Source of the DNA: Actinophytocola sp049647105
GTDB lineage: Bacteria; Actinomycetota; Actinomycetes; Mycobacteriales; Pseudonocardiaceae
NCBI RefSeq assembly: GCF_049647105.1
Contig: NZ_JBARWZ010000309.1
Span: 59,130-123,129 of the forward strand
Length of the DNA: 64,000 nucleotides
Reading direction: 5' to 3'
The position numbers and the translations under genes are program-made. A model generated the notes under the pieces. The model saw only the letters and a program-made list of their open reading frames with translations, was not told where the DNA came from and made no database searches. Positions 26,752-35,938 of this stretch are shown here, piece by piece; within the stretch, counting starts at the first letter, position 1; the number at the start of each line of letters is the position of its first letter.

Positions 26752-27641
26752 CTCTGGCGGGGAAGGTCGCGATCGTCACCGGCGCGGGTGCCGGGCTGGG
26801 CAGGGCCGAGGCGCTCGCCCTCGCCAGCGCGGGTGCCGACCTGGTGGTCAACGACGTCGCCGACACCGACGTGGTCGACGAGATCGCGGCACTGGGTGGC
26901 AACGCGGTGCTCGTGCGCGGCGACGTGTCCGACGCGGACACCGCGAAGGCGCTGACGGCCGAGGCGGTCGACCGGTTCGGCGGGCTGCACGTGGTCGTGA
27001 ACAACGCGGGTGTGCTGCGCGACCGGATGCTGTTCAACATGACCGACGACGAGTGGGACCTCGTCGTCCGCGTGCACCTGCGCGGGCACTTCCTGGTGTC
27101 CCGCAACGCGGCCGCGTACTGGCGCGGGCAGGCGAAGGCGAACGGCGGGACCACCTACGGGCGCGTGGTGAACACCGCGTCCGAGGCGTTCCTTTTCGGT
27201 TCCGAGGGGCAGCCGAACTACGCCGCCGCCAAGGCGGGCATCACCGCGCTCACCCTCGCGACCGCGCGCGGGCTCGCCAGGTACGGCGTGCGCGCCAACG
27301 CGATCTGCCCTCGGGCCAGGACCGCGATGACGGCGGCGGTGTTCGGTGCGGCCCCGGCGGGGGTGGATCCCTTGTCCCCGGAACACGTCGCACCGCTCGT
27401 CGCCTACCTGGCCTCGCCGGCCGCGGACAGGATCAGCGGGCAGGTGTTCGTCGTGTACGGCGGCATGGTCGCGCTGCTCGCGCCGCCGACGGTCGAGGCG
27501 AGGTTCGACAGTACGCAATGGACTCAAGAGGCGCTGGACACCGCGGTCGGTGCCTACTTCGCCGACCGCGACCCGAAGAGGACCTTCGCCGCCACGGAGC
27601 TGATGACGCTCGGGGAAGACGGTCCTGATGCCACTCGCTGA
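26748..27641 (+). CDS. hsd4A: Short-chain dehydrogenase Hsd4A-like (steroid 3-hydroxyacyl-CoA/17beta-hydroxysteroid dehydrogenase)
   Basis: A 297-residue classical SDR resembling the N-terminal domain of peroxisomal multifunctional enzyme 2. The cofactor motif is VTGAGAGLGRAEALALASAG; then VVNNAGVLRDRMLFNMTDDE, the catalytic serine region NTASEAFLFGSEGQPNYAAAK (listed in parts: Ser in NTASEA, Tyr-x3-Lys in NYAAAK) and the C-terminal extension. In Mtb the homologue Rv3502c stands directly before yrbE4A and oxidises side-chain 3-hydroxyacyl-CoA esters. It is the first full gene of the hsd4A-SDR-mce4 unit, under the KstR box at 26641. Confidence 0.8.
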   Translation: MTLAGKVAIVTGAGAGLGRAEALALASAGADLVVNDVADTDVVDEIAALGGNAVLVRGDVSDADTAKALTAEAVDRFGGLHVVVNNAGVLRDRMLFNMTDDEWDLVVRVHLRGHFLVSRNAAAYWRGQAKANGGTTYGRVVNTASEAFLFGSEGQPNYAAAKAGITALTLATARGLARYGVRANAICPRARTAMTAAVFGAAPAGVDPLSPEHVAPLVAYLASPAADRISGQVFVVYGGMVALLAPPTVEARFDSTQWTQEALDTAVGAYFADRDPKRTFAATELMTLGEDGPDATR

Positions 27642-27655
27642 GGAGTTGATGTGAC

Positions 27656-28417
27656 ATGGGCCGGCTGACCGGGAAGATCGCGCTGATCACCGGCGCGGCC
27701 GGTGGGCAGGGCGCGGCCGCCGCGCGGCGGTTCGTCGAGGAGGACGCGCGGGTCGTCGTCACGGACGTCAACGACGAGGCAGGCAAGGAGTTCGCCGCCG
27801 GGATCGGCGCGCACTACCTGCACCTCGACGTGTCGCGGGAGGACGAGTGGACGGCCGCGGTCGCCGAGGCGGTCGAGGTGTACGGGCCGCCGAACGTGCT
27901 CGTCAACAACGCGGGCATCCTGCACTTCGCACTGCTCACCGAGACCGCGCTCGACGACTACATGCGGGTCATCCAGGTCAACCAGGTCGGCTGTTTCCTC
28001 GGCATGCGGGCCGTCGCGCCGCTGATGGTCGAGGCCGGTGGCGGCTCCATCGTCAACGTGTCCTCTGTGGAGGGTCTGGCGGCGACGCCGGCACTGACCG
28101 CCTACACCGCCAGCAAGTTCGCCGTCCGGGGCATGACGAAGGTGGCGGCGCTGGAACTGGCGCGCAAAGGGGTGCGGGTGAACTCCATCCACCCCGGCGC
28201 GATCGAGACAGGTCTGCTGCCGACCGCGCTCGGCGGGCAGCCCGTCGATCTGACCTACGTCGGCAAACGGGTGCCGCTGAAAAGGGTCGGCCAGCCACCC
28301 GAGATCGCCGAGCTGGTGCTGTTCCTCGCGAGCGACGAGAGCTCCTACTGCACGGGTGCCGAGTTCGTGGCGGACGGAGGTGTGACCGCGGCCCATTCTT
28401 TGTCGAGTTTCGGGTAA
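27656..28417 (+). CDS. Short-chain dehydrogenase, 3alpha/20beta-hydroxysteroid dehydrogenase (FabG3)-like
   Basis: A 253-residue classical SDR. It has LITGAAGGQGAAAARRFVEE, NVLVNNAGILHFALL, the catalytic Ser in IVNVSSVEGLAATPA, YTASKFAVRGMTKVAALELA with the catalytic Tyr and Lys, and the ending LASDESSYCTGAEFVADGG. The whole pattern is like Mtb Rv2002 (FabG3), a 20beta-hydroxysteroid dehydrogenase. It lies 14 bases after hsd4A and is read with it. Here it probably oxidises or reduces a hydroxyl on the steroid core or side chain. Confidence 0.83.
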   Translation: MGRLTGKIALITGAAGGQGAAAARRFVEEDARVVVTDVNDEAGKEFAAGIGAHYLHLDVSREDEWTAAVAEAVEVYGPPNVLVNNAGILHFALLTETALDDYMRVIQVNQVGCFLGMRAVAPLMVEAGGGSIVNVSSVEGLAATPALTAYTASKFAVRGMTKVAALELARKGVRVNSIHPGAIETGLLPTALGGQPVDLTYVGKRVPLKRVGQPPEIAELVLFLASDESSYCTGAEFVADGGVTAAHSLSSFG

Positions 28418-28458
28418 CCGCAACGGTTCTGGGTCGTTGTACACGTCGGGTGATGTAC

Positions 28459-28539
28459 ATGAGCGGAGCTTGCGGAGCGAATCAAACGTCACAGGGCGAC
28501 CGCGAGCGGCTCCCCGGAGCCTGCGAGGGGGAGTCGTGA
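28459..28539 (+). other. Upstream reading frame with a MSGAC repeat element before yrbE4A
   Basis: A 26-codon frame starts with ATG at 28459 (MSGACGANQ) and stops with a TGA that overlaps the yrbE4A GTG. Its first part, GAGCGGAGCTTGCG followed by GAGCGA (28461-28480), is repeated with one mismatch at 30183-30202, again just before a gene start. No good ribosome site precedes the ATG. It may be a translational leader or only a dispersed repeat that happens to be open. Confidence 0.4.
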
Positions 28540-29327
28540 CCGATAAGGCACAGGTGCGTCCCGCGCCGGTGCGCGGACTCGCGCAGGTCGGGCGCATGTC
28601 GACGCTCGCGTGGGAGGTCGCCAGGTACACGCCCCGGCGGCCGTTCCAGTGGCGTGAGCTGATCCAGCAGTGCTGGTTCTTCGCGAGCGTCACGATCCTG
28701 CCGACCGCGCTCGTGTCGATCCCGTTCGGCGCGGTCATCGCGTTGCAGCTCGGATCGCTGACACAACAGATCGGCGCGCAGTCGTTCACCGGTGCGGCCA
28801 GCGCGCTCGCGATCGTCCAGCAGGCGTCGCCGTTGATCACCGCGCTGCTGGTCGCGGGTGCCGGTGGGTCGGCCATGTGCGCGGACATCGGTTCCCGCAC
28901 GATCCGCGAGGAGATCGACGCGCTCGAAGTCCTTGGCGTGTCGCCGGTCCAGCGGCTCATCGTGCCGCGCGTGCTCGGCATGACGATCGTCGCGGTACTG
29001 CTCAACGGGCTCGTCAGCGTGGTCGGCGTCGCGGGTGGCTACTTCTTCAACGTCGTCATGCAGGGCGGCACGCCCGGCGCGTACCTGGCGTCGTTCAACG
29101 CGCTCGCGCAGCTGCCGGACCTGTGGATCAGCGAGATCAAGGCCGTGCTGTACGGGTTCGTGGCGGGGATCGTCGCCGCCTACCGAGGGCTCAACCCCGG
29201 GCGCGGGCCCAAGGGTGTCGGTGATGCCGTGAACCAGACGGTCGTGATCACGTTCCTGCTCCTGTTCCTCATCAACGTGGTCCTGACGGGCATCTATCTG
29301 CAGATCGTTCCCCCGAAGGGCATGTAA
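28536..29327 (+). CDS. yrbE4A: YrbE4A permease subunit of the Mce4 sterol importer
   Basis: A 263-residue MlaE/YrbE permease. It has the motif ASVTILPTALVSIPFGAVIA, the family signature DIGSRTIREEIDALEVLGVS (the EExDAL coupling-helix motif that contacts the ATPase) and about five hydrophobic segments. With YrbE4B it forms the membrane channel of the Mce4 ABC-like importer, which carries cholesterol across the cell envelope; the ATPase (MceG) is encoded elsewhere. The GTG at 28536 has GAGGGGGAG three bases upstream. Confidence 0.92.
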   Translation: MTDKAQVRPAPVRGLAQVGRMSTLAWEVARYTPRRPFQWRELIQQCWFFASVTILPTALVSIPFGAVIALQLGSLTQQIGAQSFTGAASALAIVQQASPLITALLVAGAGGSAMCADIGSRTIREEIDALEVLGVSPVQRLIVPRVLGMTIVAVLLNGLVSVVGVAGGYFFNVVMQGGTPGAYLASFNALAQLPDLWISEIKAVLYGFVAGIVAAYRGLNPGRGPKGVGDAVNQTVVITFLLLFLINVVLTGIYLQIVPPKGM

Positions 29328-30184
29328 TGGCCACAGTGGACATTCCGCCGAAGGTGCCGCGACGGCTGGTCGTCGTCGCGTCGCAGCCCGCGGACGGGCT
29401 CGCCACACTGGGTCAGCAGCTCGCGTTCTACGCGCGGGTCCTCGCCTGGGTGCCGCGCACGCTCGCGCACTACCCGCGCGAGATCCTGCGCATCCTGTCG
29501 GACGTGTTCTTCGGCTCCGGCGCGCTCGCGGTCATCGGCGGCACGCTCGGCGTGATGATCGGCATGACCGTGTTCACCGGGCTCATCGTCGGCCTTCAGG
29601 GGTACTCGGCGCTCAACCAGCTCGGCACGTCCGCGCTGACCGGGTTCATCGCCGCGTACTTCGACACCCGCGAGGTCGCGCCGCTCGCGGCCGGGCTCGC
29701 GTTGTCGGCGACCGTGGGCTGCGGGTTCACCGCGCAGCTCGGCGCGATGCGGATCTCCGAGGAGATCGACGCGCTCGAGGTGATGGCCGTGCCGTCGCTG
29801 CCCTACCTCGTGACCACGCGGGTGATCGCGGCGGTCGCGGCCGTGATCCCGCTGTACCTGGTGGGCCTGCTGTCGTCCTATGTGGCGTCGCGGCAGGTGA
29901 CCGTGTGGTTCTACGGGCAGTCCGCCGGCACGTACGACCACTACTTCCATCTCTTCCTACCGCCGGAGGACGTGCTGTGGTCGTTCCTCAAGGTGATCGT
30001 GTTCAGCATCGTCGTGATCCTCGTCCACTGCTACTACGGCTACACCGCGTCCGGCGGCCCTGCCGGGGTCGGGGTGGCCGTGGGCAGGGCGGTGCGCGCG
30101 GCGATCGTGGTGCAGATGCTCCTCGACTTCTTCCTGTCGCTCGCCATCTGGGGTGCGACCACGACAGTGCGGATCGCGGGGTGA
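29327..30184 (+). CDS. yrbE4B: YrbE4B permease subunit of the Mce4 sterol importer
   Basis: A 285-residue YrbE permease, second membrane subunit of Mce4. The EExDAL signature appears in MRISEEIDALEVMAVPSLPY. Glycine-rich GGTLGVMIGMTVFTGLIVGL and the long hydrophobic end SFLKVIVFSIVVILVHCYYG are membrane segments. Its ATG shares a base with the yrbE4A stop (TAATG), so the two subunits are made together. Its stop begins a short repeat element that runs into mce4A. Confidence 0.92.
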   Translation: MATVDIPPKVPRRLVVVASQPADGLATLGQQLAFYARVLAWVPRTLAHYPREILRILSDVFFGSGALAVIGGTLGVMIGMTVFTGLIVGLQGYSALNQLGTSALTGFIAAYFDTREVAPLAAGLALSATVGCGFTAQLGAMRISEEIDALEVMAVPSLPYLVTTRVIAAVAAVIPLYLVGLLSSYVASRQVTVWFYGQSAGTYDHYFHLFLPPEDVLWSFLKVIVFSIVVILVHCYYGYTASGGPAGVGVAVGRAVRAAIVVQMLLDFFLSLAIWGATTTVRIAG

Positions 30185-30213
30185 GCGGAGCTTGCGAAGC
30201 GAGAAGACGATGA
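30181..30213 (+). other. Second MSGAC repeat element and 10-codon frame before mce4A
   Basis: GTGAGCGGAGCTTGCG begins inside the yrbE4B stop codon and opens a 10-codon frame (VSGACEARRR). Its TGA overlaps the mce4A ATG. The sequence 30183-30202 differs by one base from 28461-28480 before yrbE4A. Thus the same short element bridges two gene junctions of this operon. Confidence 0.45.
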
Positions 30214-31526
30214 TGAACGAACGCCGCCGGTACCAGATCTACGGGCTGATCTTCCTGGTCATCGCCGGGATGTTCGTCGTGGCATCGGTTGCCTTCTACC
30301 GCAAGACGTTCACCGAGGTCGTGCCGGTGACGCTGGAGACCGACCACGTCGGCAACCAGCTCCGCACCGGTGCGGACGTGAAGCTGCGCGGGATGGTCGT
30401 CGGCGAGGTGCGGGACATCCGGCCAGACGGCGACCACGCGGTCCTCGACCTCGCACTCGACCCGGACCACGTCGGCGACATCCCCGGCAACGTGTCCGCG
30501 CGGCTGCTGCCGAAGACCCTGTTCGGCGAACGCTACGTCGCGTTGCAGACGCCAGAGGCGCCGAACGGAACCCTGCGGGAGGGCTCGGTCATCGGGCAGG
30601 ACCGCACCAGCTCCGCGATCGAGATCGAGCAGGTGCTCGACAACCTGATGCCGGTCCTGCGGGCGGTGCAGCCGGAGAAGCTCGCGTCCACGTTGAACGC
30701 GATGGCGACCGCGCTCGACGGCCGGGGCAAGCAGTTCGGCGACACACTCGTCCAGCTCGGCGACTACCTGGGGAAGATCACGCCGTCGCTGCCGGACCTG
30801 CGGGCGAACATCCAGCGGCTCTCGACGGTCGCGGACACCTACGCGCAGGCGGGGCCGGAGCTGCTGACCGCGTTGCGGGATCTGACCGTCACCACGCAGA
30901 CGGTCGTCGAACAACGCGGCCAGCTCAGCAACCTCTACAGCTCGCTGACGAACGCGTCCATCGACCTCGGCGGGTTCCTTGCCGCCAACAAGGACAACAT
31001 CATCAACCTGGCGAGCACGTCGACGTCCACCCTCGCGGTGCTCGCGAAGTACGCGCCGGAGTACCCGTGCCTGCTCAAGCAGCTCGTGGACGCGATCCCG
31101 TCTGCCGACAAGGCCTTCGGCAAGGGCACGGCCACCCCGAACGTCACGAAGGTGACCATCGAGATCACCGCCAGCCGCGGCAAGTACGTCCCGGGTGTCG
31201 ACACCCCGAGGTACGACGACAAGCGGGGGCCCCGGTGCTACCCGGTCGCGAAGCCGCCAGCGCGGTTCCCGCAGTACCCGGAGGGCGGGCCGCTCGACGA
31301 CGGGTCGTCGAAACCACCGCCACCGAACTCGGACCGGCCGGCGGACTTCCCGGACACGCTGCCGCAGGCGGCCATGGACGCGCAGGTCGCGAACACCCCG
31401 GCCGAGCGGGAACTCATCGCGGCACTCGTCGCGCCGGGGCTCGGCGTGTCCCCGATGGACGTGCCGCAGTGGTCGTCGCTGCTGCTCGGTCCGCTGTTCC
31501 GCGGTGCGGAGGTGACGGTCGAATGA
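30210..31526 (+). CDS. mce4A: Mce4A substrate-binding protein
   Basis: A 438-residue Mce protein. One N-terminal membrane helix (IYGLIFLVIAGMFVVASVAF) is followed by the Mce/MlaD beta-barrel (about 35-115, with GADVKLRGMVVGEV and LFGERYVALQ) and a long helical region. The tail is Pro-rich and variable. Six such proteins form the tube that passes sterol across the periplasm in Mycobacterium. MM at 30210 gives two possible starts; the frame overlaps the small leader described before it. Its stop overlaps mce4B (ATGA). Confidence 0.92.
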   Translation: MMNERRRYQIYGLIFLVIAGMFVVASVAFYRKTFTEVVPVTLETDHVGNQLRTGADVKLRGMVVGEVRDIRPDGDHAVLDLALDPDHVGDIPGNVSARLLPKTLFGERYVALQTPEAPNGTLREGSVIGQDRTSSAIEIEQVLDNLMPVLRAVQPEKLASTLNAMATALDGRGKQFGDTLVQLGDYLGKITPSLPDLRANIQRLSTVADTYAQAGPELLTALRDLTVTTQTVVEQRGQLSNLYSSLTNASIDLGGFLAANKDNIINLASTSTSTLAVLAKYAPEYPCLLKQLVDAIPSADKAFGKGTATPNVTKVTIEITASRGKYVPGVDTPRYDDKRGPRCYPVAKPPARFPQYPEGGPLDDGSSKPPPPNSDRPADFPDTLPQAAMDAQVANTPAERELIAALVAPGLGVSPMDVPQWSSLLLGPLFRGAEVTVE

Positions 31527-32560
31527 GGCACTTCGTCGGACCGCTGGTCAAGATGGTCGTGTTCGCGGTCGTCACCGTCACGCTGACCGCGTTGCTCGGC
31601 CTCACGATCGCCAACACCACGCTCGGCCCGACCAGCGGGTACGTCGCGAGGTTCACCGACGCCACCGGACTCAACGATGGCGACGACATCCGCATGTCCG
31701 GTGTCCGGATAGGACAGATCACCGACATCTCGGTGGTGGACGACAAGTGGGCGGACGTGCGGTTCGACGTCGAGGCGTCGCGGCGGCTGCCCCGGTCGGT
31801 GACGGCGACCATCAAGTACCGCAACCTGATCGGCCAGCGGTATGTCGCCATCGGCGTCGGGTCCGGCGACCCCAACGCGGTGCTGAAACCCGGTGACCTG
31901 ATCCCGCTGGACCGCACGCAGCCCGCGCTGAACCTGACGCAGCTGTTCAACGGGTTCCAGCCGCTGTTCCAGGCGCTGCGACCCGAGCAGGTCAACAAGC
32001 TCGCCGGTGAGCTGATCCAGGTGCTGCAGGGCGAGGGCGGCACGATCGACAGCGTGCTCGCGCACACCGCGTCGCTCGCGAGCACGATCGCGAGCAAGGA
32101 CAAGGTGATCGGGCAGGTCATCGACAATCTCAACACCGTGCTGACCACGGTCAACGACCGCGCGACCGAGGTGTCGGGGCTGATCGACCAGCTGCAGCAG
32201 CTCGCGTCCGGGCTCGCCGCGCAGCGGCAGCCGATCGGTGACGCGATCAGCGCGCTCGGCGACCTGACCCAGTCGACGGCCGGGCTGCTGTCGTCGGTGC
32301 GGCCGCCGCTCAAGGAGGACATCGCCGCGCTCGGCAGGCTCGCCGGGAACCTGGCCGACCACGGGGACACGGTCGACAAGTTCCTCGCCGGGCTGCCGCA
32401 CAAGGTCCAGACGATCAGCCGGGTGTCGAGCTACGGCGGTTGGTACAACTACTACCTCTGCAGCATGTCCGGCCGGATCGGGGTGTCGGACCTCGGCATC
32501 TCCGTCGACCTGCCGCTGCTGCCCATTCCTGGCACACCGCCCGCGGAGAGGTGCCGATGA
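31523..32560 (+). CDS. mce4B: Mce4B substrate-binding protein
   Basis: A 345-residue Mce protein. It has the N-terminal helix MVVFAVVTVTLTALLGLTIA, the Mce domain with GDDIRMSGVRIGQITDI and KYRNLIGQRYVAIGV, then a long helical stalk with heptad-like leucines (LNTVLTTVNDRATEVSGLID). The C-terminus ISVDLPLLPIPGTPPAERC is short. It overlaps both neighbours by four bases, so the mce4 genes are a tightly coupled set that keeps subunits in equal amounts. Confidence 0.92.
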   Translation: MRHFVGPLVKMVVFAVVTVTLTALLGLTIANTTLGPTSGYVARFTDATGLNDGDDIRMSGVRIGQITDISVVDDKWADVRFDVEASRRLPRSVTATIKYRNLIGQRYVAIGVGSGDPNAVLKPGDLIPLDRTQPALNLTQLFNGFQPLFQALRPEQVNKLAGELIQVLQGEGGTIDSVLAHTASLASTIASKDKVIGQVIDNLNTVLTTVNDRATEVSGLIDQLQQLASGLAAQRQPIGDAISALGDLTQSTAGLLSSVRPPLKEDIAALGRLAGNLADHGDTVDKFLAGLPHKVQTISRVSSYGGWYNYYLCSMSGRIGVSDLGISVDLPLLPIPGTPPAERCR

Positions 32561-33582
32561 AACCATTGAAGGAGCGGGACCAGGCGGCCGTCGGCACGGT
32601 GACGATCGTGTTGCTGTTGCTGGGGTTGCTCGTCGCGTTCAACTCCGACGACCTGCCGATCATCGGCGGCGGCACCACCTACACGGCCGAGTTCCGCGAG
32701 TCCGCCGGGCTGCGGCCGGGCAACGAGGTGCGGCTCGCGGGGGTGAAGGTCGGTGACGTGCGCGGGGTCGAACTGGTTCGCGACAAGGTGGTCGTGGACT
32801 TCCGCGTCGACGACGTGAGCCTCGGCGACCGCAGCACGATCTCGATCCAGATCAAGACGTTGCTCGGCGACAAGTTCCTGGCGGTCGAGTCGTCGGGGAG
32901 GACCCCGCAGAGCGCCAACGACCCGATCCCGGTCAGCCGCACACAGACCCCGTTCGACATCGTTCCCGCCGTCGGGAAGCTGTCGCAGACCGTGGACCGG
33001 ATCGACACGAAACAGCTCGCGCAGAGCTTCCAGGTCATCTCCGACACGTTCGCGAACAGCCCACAGCACATGAAGGACACGCTGACCGGCCTGTCGCGGC
33101 TGTCCGCGACACTGTCCACACGGGACGAACAGCTGAAGACGCTGCTCGCGAACACCGCCGGGTTCTCGCAAACCGTGGCCGATCGCGACGAACAGCTCAA
33201 GCAGCTGTTCGCCGACGCGTCACTGCTGCTCGGCGAACTGCGGCTGCGCCGCGACGCCGTGCATCTCCTGCTCACCGGCACCACCACGCTGGCAGGTGAG
33301 CTGCGCGGGCTGGTCGCGGACAACCAGGCGCAGCTCAAGCCCGCGCTCGACGAGCTGGACCGGGTCACGACCATCCTCGCGAAGAACCAGACGAACCTCT
33401 CGGAGAGCCTGCGTTCGCTCGCACCGTACGTGCGGACGTTCAACAACGTCGTCGGCAACGGCCGCTGGTTCGAGGGCTATATCTGCGGTTTGCTGCCGCC
33501 GCCGACCGATCTCGGCGTCCTCACGATCAACCCGGAGGGCTGCACGCCGCCGCTCGCCTACACCGAGGAGGGTGGGCGATGA
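32557..33582 (+). CDS. mce4C: Mce4C substrate-binding protein
   Basis: A 341-residue Mce protein. The N-terminal membrane helix is VTIVLLLLGLLVAFNSDDL; the Mce domain has GNEVRLAGVKVGDVRGVELV and IKTLLGDKFLAVES. The stalk contains repeated TVADRDEQLKQLFADASLLL-like helices, and the end has two cysteines (YICGLLPPP and EGCTPP) often paired in MceC proteins. Start and stop overlap the neighbouring genes by four bases. Confidence 0.92.
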   Translation: MKPLKERDQAAVGTVTIVLLLLGLLVAFNSDDLPIIGGGTTYTAEFRESAGLRPGNEVRLAGVKVGDVRGVELVRDKVVVDFRVDDVSLGDRSTISIQIKTLLGDKFLAVESSGRTPQSANDPIPVSRTQTPFDIVPAVGKLSQTVDRIDTKQLAQSFQVISDTFANSPQHMKDTLTGLSRLSATLSTRDEQLKTLLANTAGFSQTVADRDEQLKQLFADASLLLGELRLRRDAVHLLLTGTTTLAGELRGLVADNQAQLKPALDELDRVTTILAKNQTNLSESLRSLAPYVRTFNNVVGNGRWFEGYICGLLPPPTDLGVLTINPEGCTPPLAYTEEGGR

Positions 33583-34790
33583 ACGCCAGGGCGATGCTGT
33601 CGGAGAGCCAGGCGAGCCGCCGCGCCGCGCTGGTCGTGATCTACGCGCTGGCGCTGATGCTGATGATCAGCGCGGCGCTGTGGTGGATCACGATGGCGCC
33701 GTCGGGCACCAGGATCACCGCGTACTTCGCGAAGACTGTCGGCGTGTACCCGGACTCCGAGGTGAAGGTGCTCGGCGTCGGCGTCGGCCGGATCACGTCG
33801 GTGACGCCGCAGGGCGACCGGGTGAAGGTCGAGATGGCCGTCGACGACGGCATCGAGGTCCCCGCCGATGCGCAGGCGGTCGTGGTCGCGCCGTCGCTGG
33901 TCAGTGACCGGTACGTGCAGCTGACCCCGGCGTACGATTCGGGGCCGCTGATGGCCGACGGCACGGTGATCCCGCTGGCGCGCACCGCGACGCCGGTCGA
34001 GCTGGACGACCTGACCGCCAGCGTCAACGACCTCACGACCGCGCTGGGCCCGAACGGTGCCAACGAGAACGGCGCGTTGTCCGGCGTGCTCGACACGGCC
34101 GCCGCGAACCTGTCCGGCAACGGTGAGCTGTTCAACCAGACCATCCAGCAGCTCTCGGCCGCGTCCGCCGCGCTGGCGGACTCGAGCGGGGACCTGTTCA
34201 CCACCGTCGACAACCTCGCCACGTTCACCGAGGCCCTCGCGGAGAGCGACGCGCAGGTCACGTCGTTCAACGACAAGCTCGCCGACGTCAGTGGCTACCT
34301 CGCCGAAGACCGCGACGAGCTGGGCACCGCGCTCAGCTCGCTCGGCACGGCGCTCACCGACGTGCACGGCTTCATCGCGACGAACAAGGACGCCATCAGC
34401 TCCAACGTCGGCAAGCTGACCGGCGTCACGCAGGCACTCGTCGACCAGCGGGCCGCGGTCGCGGAGATCCTTGACGTGGCGCCGCTCGCCATGTCGAACT
34501 TCCTCAACACCTACGACGCCGCGTCCGCGTCGTTCGCGATCCGGGGCAACCTGAACGAGCTGACCTACCCGCCGGTCCTCATGTTGTGCCGCACGCTCCG
34601 CGCCGCCACCCCGGTGGAGCTGCCGAAGACGATCAGCGACATCTGCACCCAGCTCGCCCCGTACCTCGACGGCACGCTCAACCTGCCCTCCCTGGCGGAG
34701 GTGCTCGGCGCGTTGTCGGCGGGAGAGCTGCCGCCGCTGCCGATCCCGATCCTCGACCTGTCGACCGCGGCCACGGGCGGTGGCCGGTGA
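33579..34790 (+). CDS. mce4D: Mce4D substrate-binding protein
   Basis: A 403-residue Mce protein. It has the N-terminal helix LVVIYALALMLMISAALWWI, the Mce domain with DSEVKVLGVGVGRITSVTP and SLVSDRYVQLTPAYDSGPL, and a helical stalk rich in Ala, Ser and Asp. Two cysteines late in the chain (VLMLCRTLRA and DICTQLAP) fit the MceD pattern. The C-terminus is hydrophobic and Pro-rich. It overlaps mce4C and mce4E by four bases each. Confidence 0.92.
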   Translation: MNARAMLSESQASRRAALVVIYALALMLMISAALWWITMAPSGTRITAYFAKTVGVYPDSEVKVLGVGVGRITSVTPQGDRVKVEMAVDDGIEVPADAQAVVVAPSLVSDRYVQLTPAYDSGPLMADGTVIPLARTATPVELDDLTASVNDLTTALGPNGANENGALSGVLDTAAANLSGNGELFNQTIQQLSAASAALADSSGDLFTTVDNLATFTEALAESDAQVTSFNDKLADVSGYLAEDRDELGTALSSLGTALTDVHGFIATNKDAISSNVGKLTGVTQALVDQRAAVAEILDVAPLAMSNFLNTYDAASASFAIRGNLNELTYPPVLMLCRTLRAATPVELPKTISDICTQLAPYLDGTLNLPSLAEVLGALSAGELPPLPIPILDLSTAATGGGR

Positions 34791-35938
34791 AGAAGTCATT
34801 GCTGTGCTTGGTGTTCCTGCTCGCGGGCTGTGCCACGGGCGGGTTCTCCGGGATGTACCAGCTGCCGCTCCCCGGCGGCGCGGACCTCGGCGAGCACCCG
34901 TACCGGGTCGTCGCGCACTTCGGGGACGTCCTCGACCTCGTCCCGCAGGCGGGGGTGAAGGTCCACGACGTCGCGGTCGGCCGGGTCGACCGGATCGAGC
35001 TGGCGAAGGACAACAGGACCGCCGTGGTGACGATGCTGGTCAACGGTGACGTGCACCTGCCGGCCAACGCGGCCGCCGAGCTGCGGCAGTCGTCGCTACT
35101 GGGTGAGAAGTTCGTGGAGCTGCGCGCACCCGAGAGCCCGGCCGGGGCACTGCGGGACGGCGCGGTGATCCCGATCGACCGCACCAACCGTAACCCGGAG
35201 ATCGAAGAGGTCCTCGGCGCGCTGTCGCTGCTGCTCAACGGCGGCGGCATCAGCCAGCTCTCGACGATCGTCGACGAGGTGAACCAGGCACTCGACGGCA
35301 ACGAGCCAGAGCTGCGCGCCACGCTGGCCAACATCGACACCGTGGTCAAGGTCCTGGACGGCGAGAAGAACAACATCACGAAGGCCATCGACGCCCTCGG
35401 CCGCCTGTCCGGCAGGCTCGCCGCGCAGACCGGCGACATCAAGGTCGCGCTCGACCGGCTCGGGCCGGGACTCGCGGTCGTCAACGAGCAGCGGGACGCG
35501 CTCGTCACCATGCTGGGCGCGCTGGAGAACCTGTCGACCGTCGCCGTCGACACGGTCGAGCGCAGCCGCGACGACCTCGTCGACGACCTGTCACTCCTCG
35601 CGCCGACGCTGAACAAGCTCGCGGAGGCGGGTGCGAACCTGCCGAACTCGTTGCAGTTCCTCGTGACCTACCCGTTCACCGACTACTTCCTCAACGCCGT
35701 CAAGGGCGACTACGTCAACGTGGACGTCAAGTTCGACCTGGACCTGTCGGTGCTGCTGGAGAACCTGTCGAACGCGAGCACGCCGATCATCCCGATCCCC
35801 GGCCTGTCCCCGTCGCCCGGCCCGGCACCGTCGCAGGAGCCGCTGCTGCCCGTGCCGACGCTTCCGCAGGTGCCGAGGGGTGAGGTACCCGGCGGGCTGA
35901 CCGGCCTGCTCGGCTCGCTACTGGGGGTGGGGCGCTGA
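34787..35938 (+). CDS. mce4E: Mce4E lipoprotein (LprN-type)
   Basis: A 383-residue Mce protein with a lipoprotein signal: KKSLLCLVFLLAGC, the lipobox cysteine being about residue 15. MceE proteins are the lipid-anchored member of each Mce set. The Mce domain has GVKVHDVAVGRVDRIEL and QSSLLGEKFVELRAP. The C-terminal part has a Pro-rich stretch (IPIPGLSPSPGPAPSQEP). The GTG at 34787 overlaps the mce4D stop; earlier in-frame codons lie inside mce4D and lack the signal. Confidence 0.92.
   Translation: MKKSLLCLVFLLAGCATGGFSGMYQLPLPGGADLGEHPYRVVAHFGDVLDLVPQAGVKVHDVAVGRVDRIELAKDNRTAVVTMLVNGDVHLPANAAAELRQSSLLGEKFVELRAPESPAGALRDGAVIPIDRTNRNPEIEEVLGALSLLLNGGGISQLSTIVDEVNQALDGNEPELRATLANIDTVVKVLDGEKNNITKAIDALGRLSGRLAAQTGDIKVALDRLGPGLAVVNEQRDALVTMLGALENLSTVAVDTVERSRDDLVDDLSLLAPTLNKLAEAGANLPNSLQFLVTYPFTDYFLNAVKGDYVNVDVKFDLDLSVLLENLSNASTPIIPIPGLSPSPGPAPSQEPLLPVPTLPQVPRGEVPGGLTGLLGSLLGVGR

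Noticed and set aside
28418..28535. KstR box directly before yrbE4A
   Set aside because: Only CAACGGTT was found, with one base between the AAC and GTT halves instead of two. The mce4 genes are more likely read from the hsd4A promoter.
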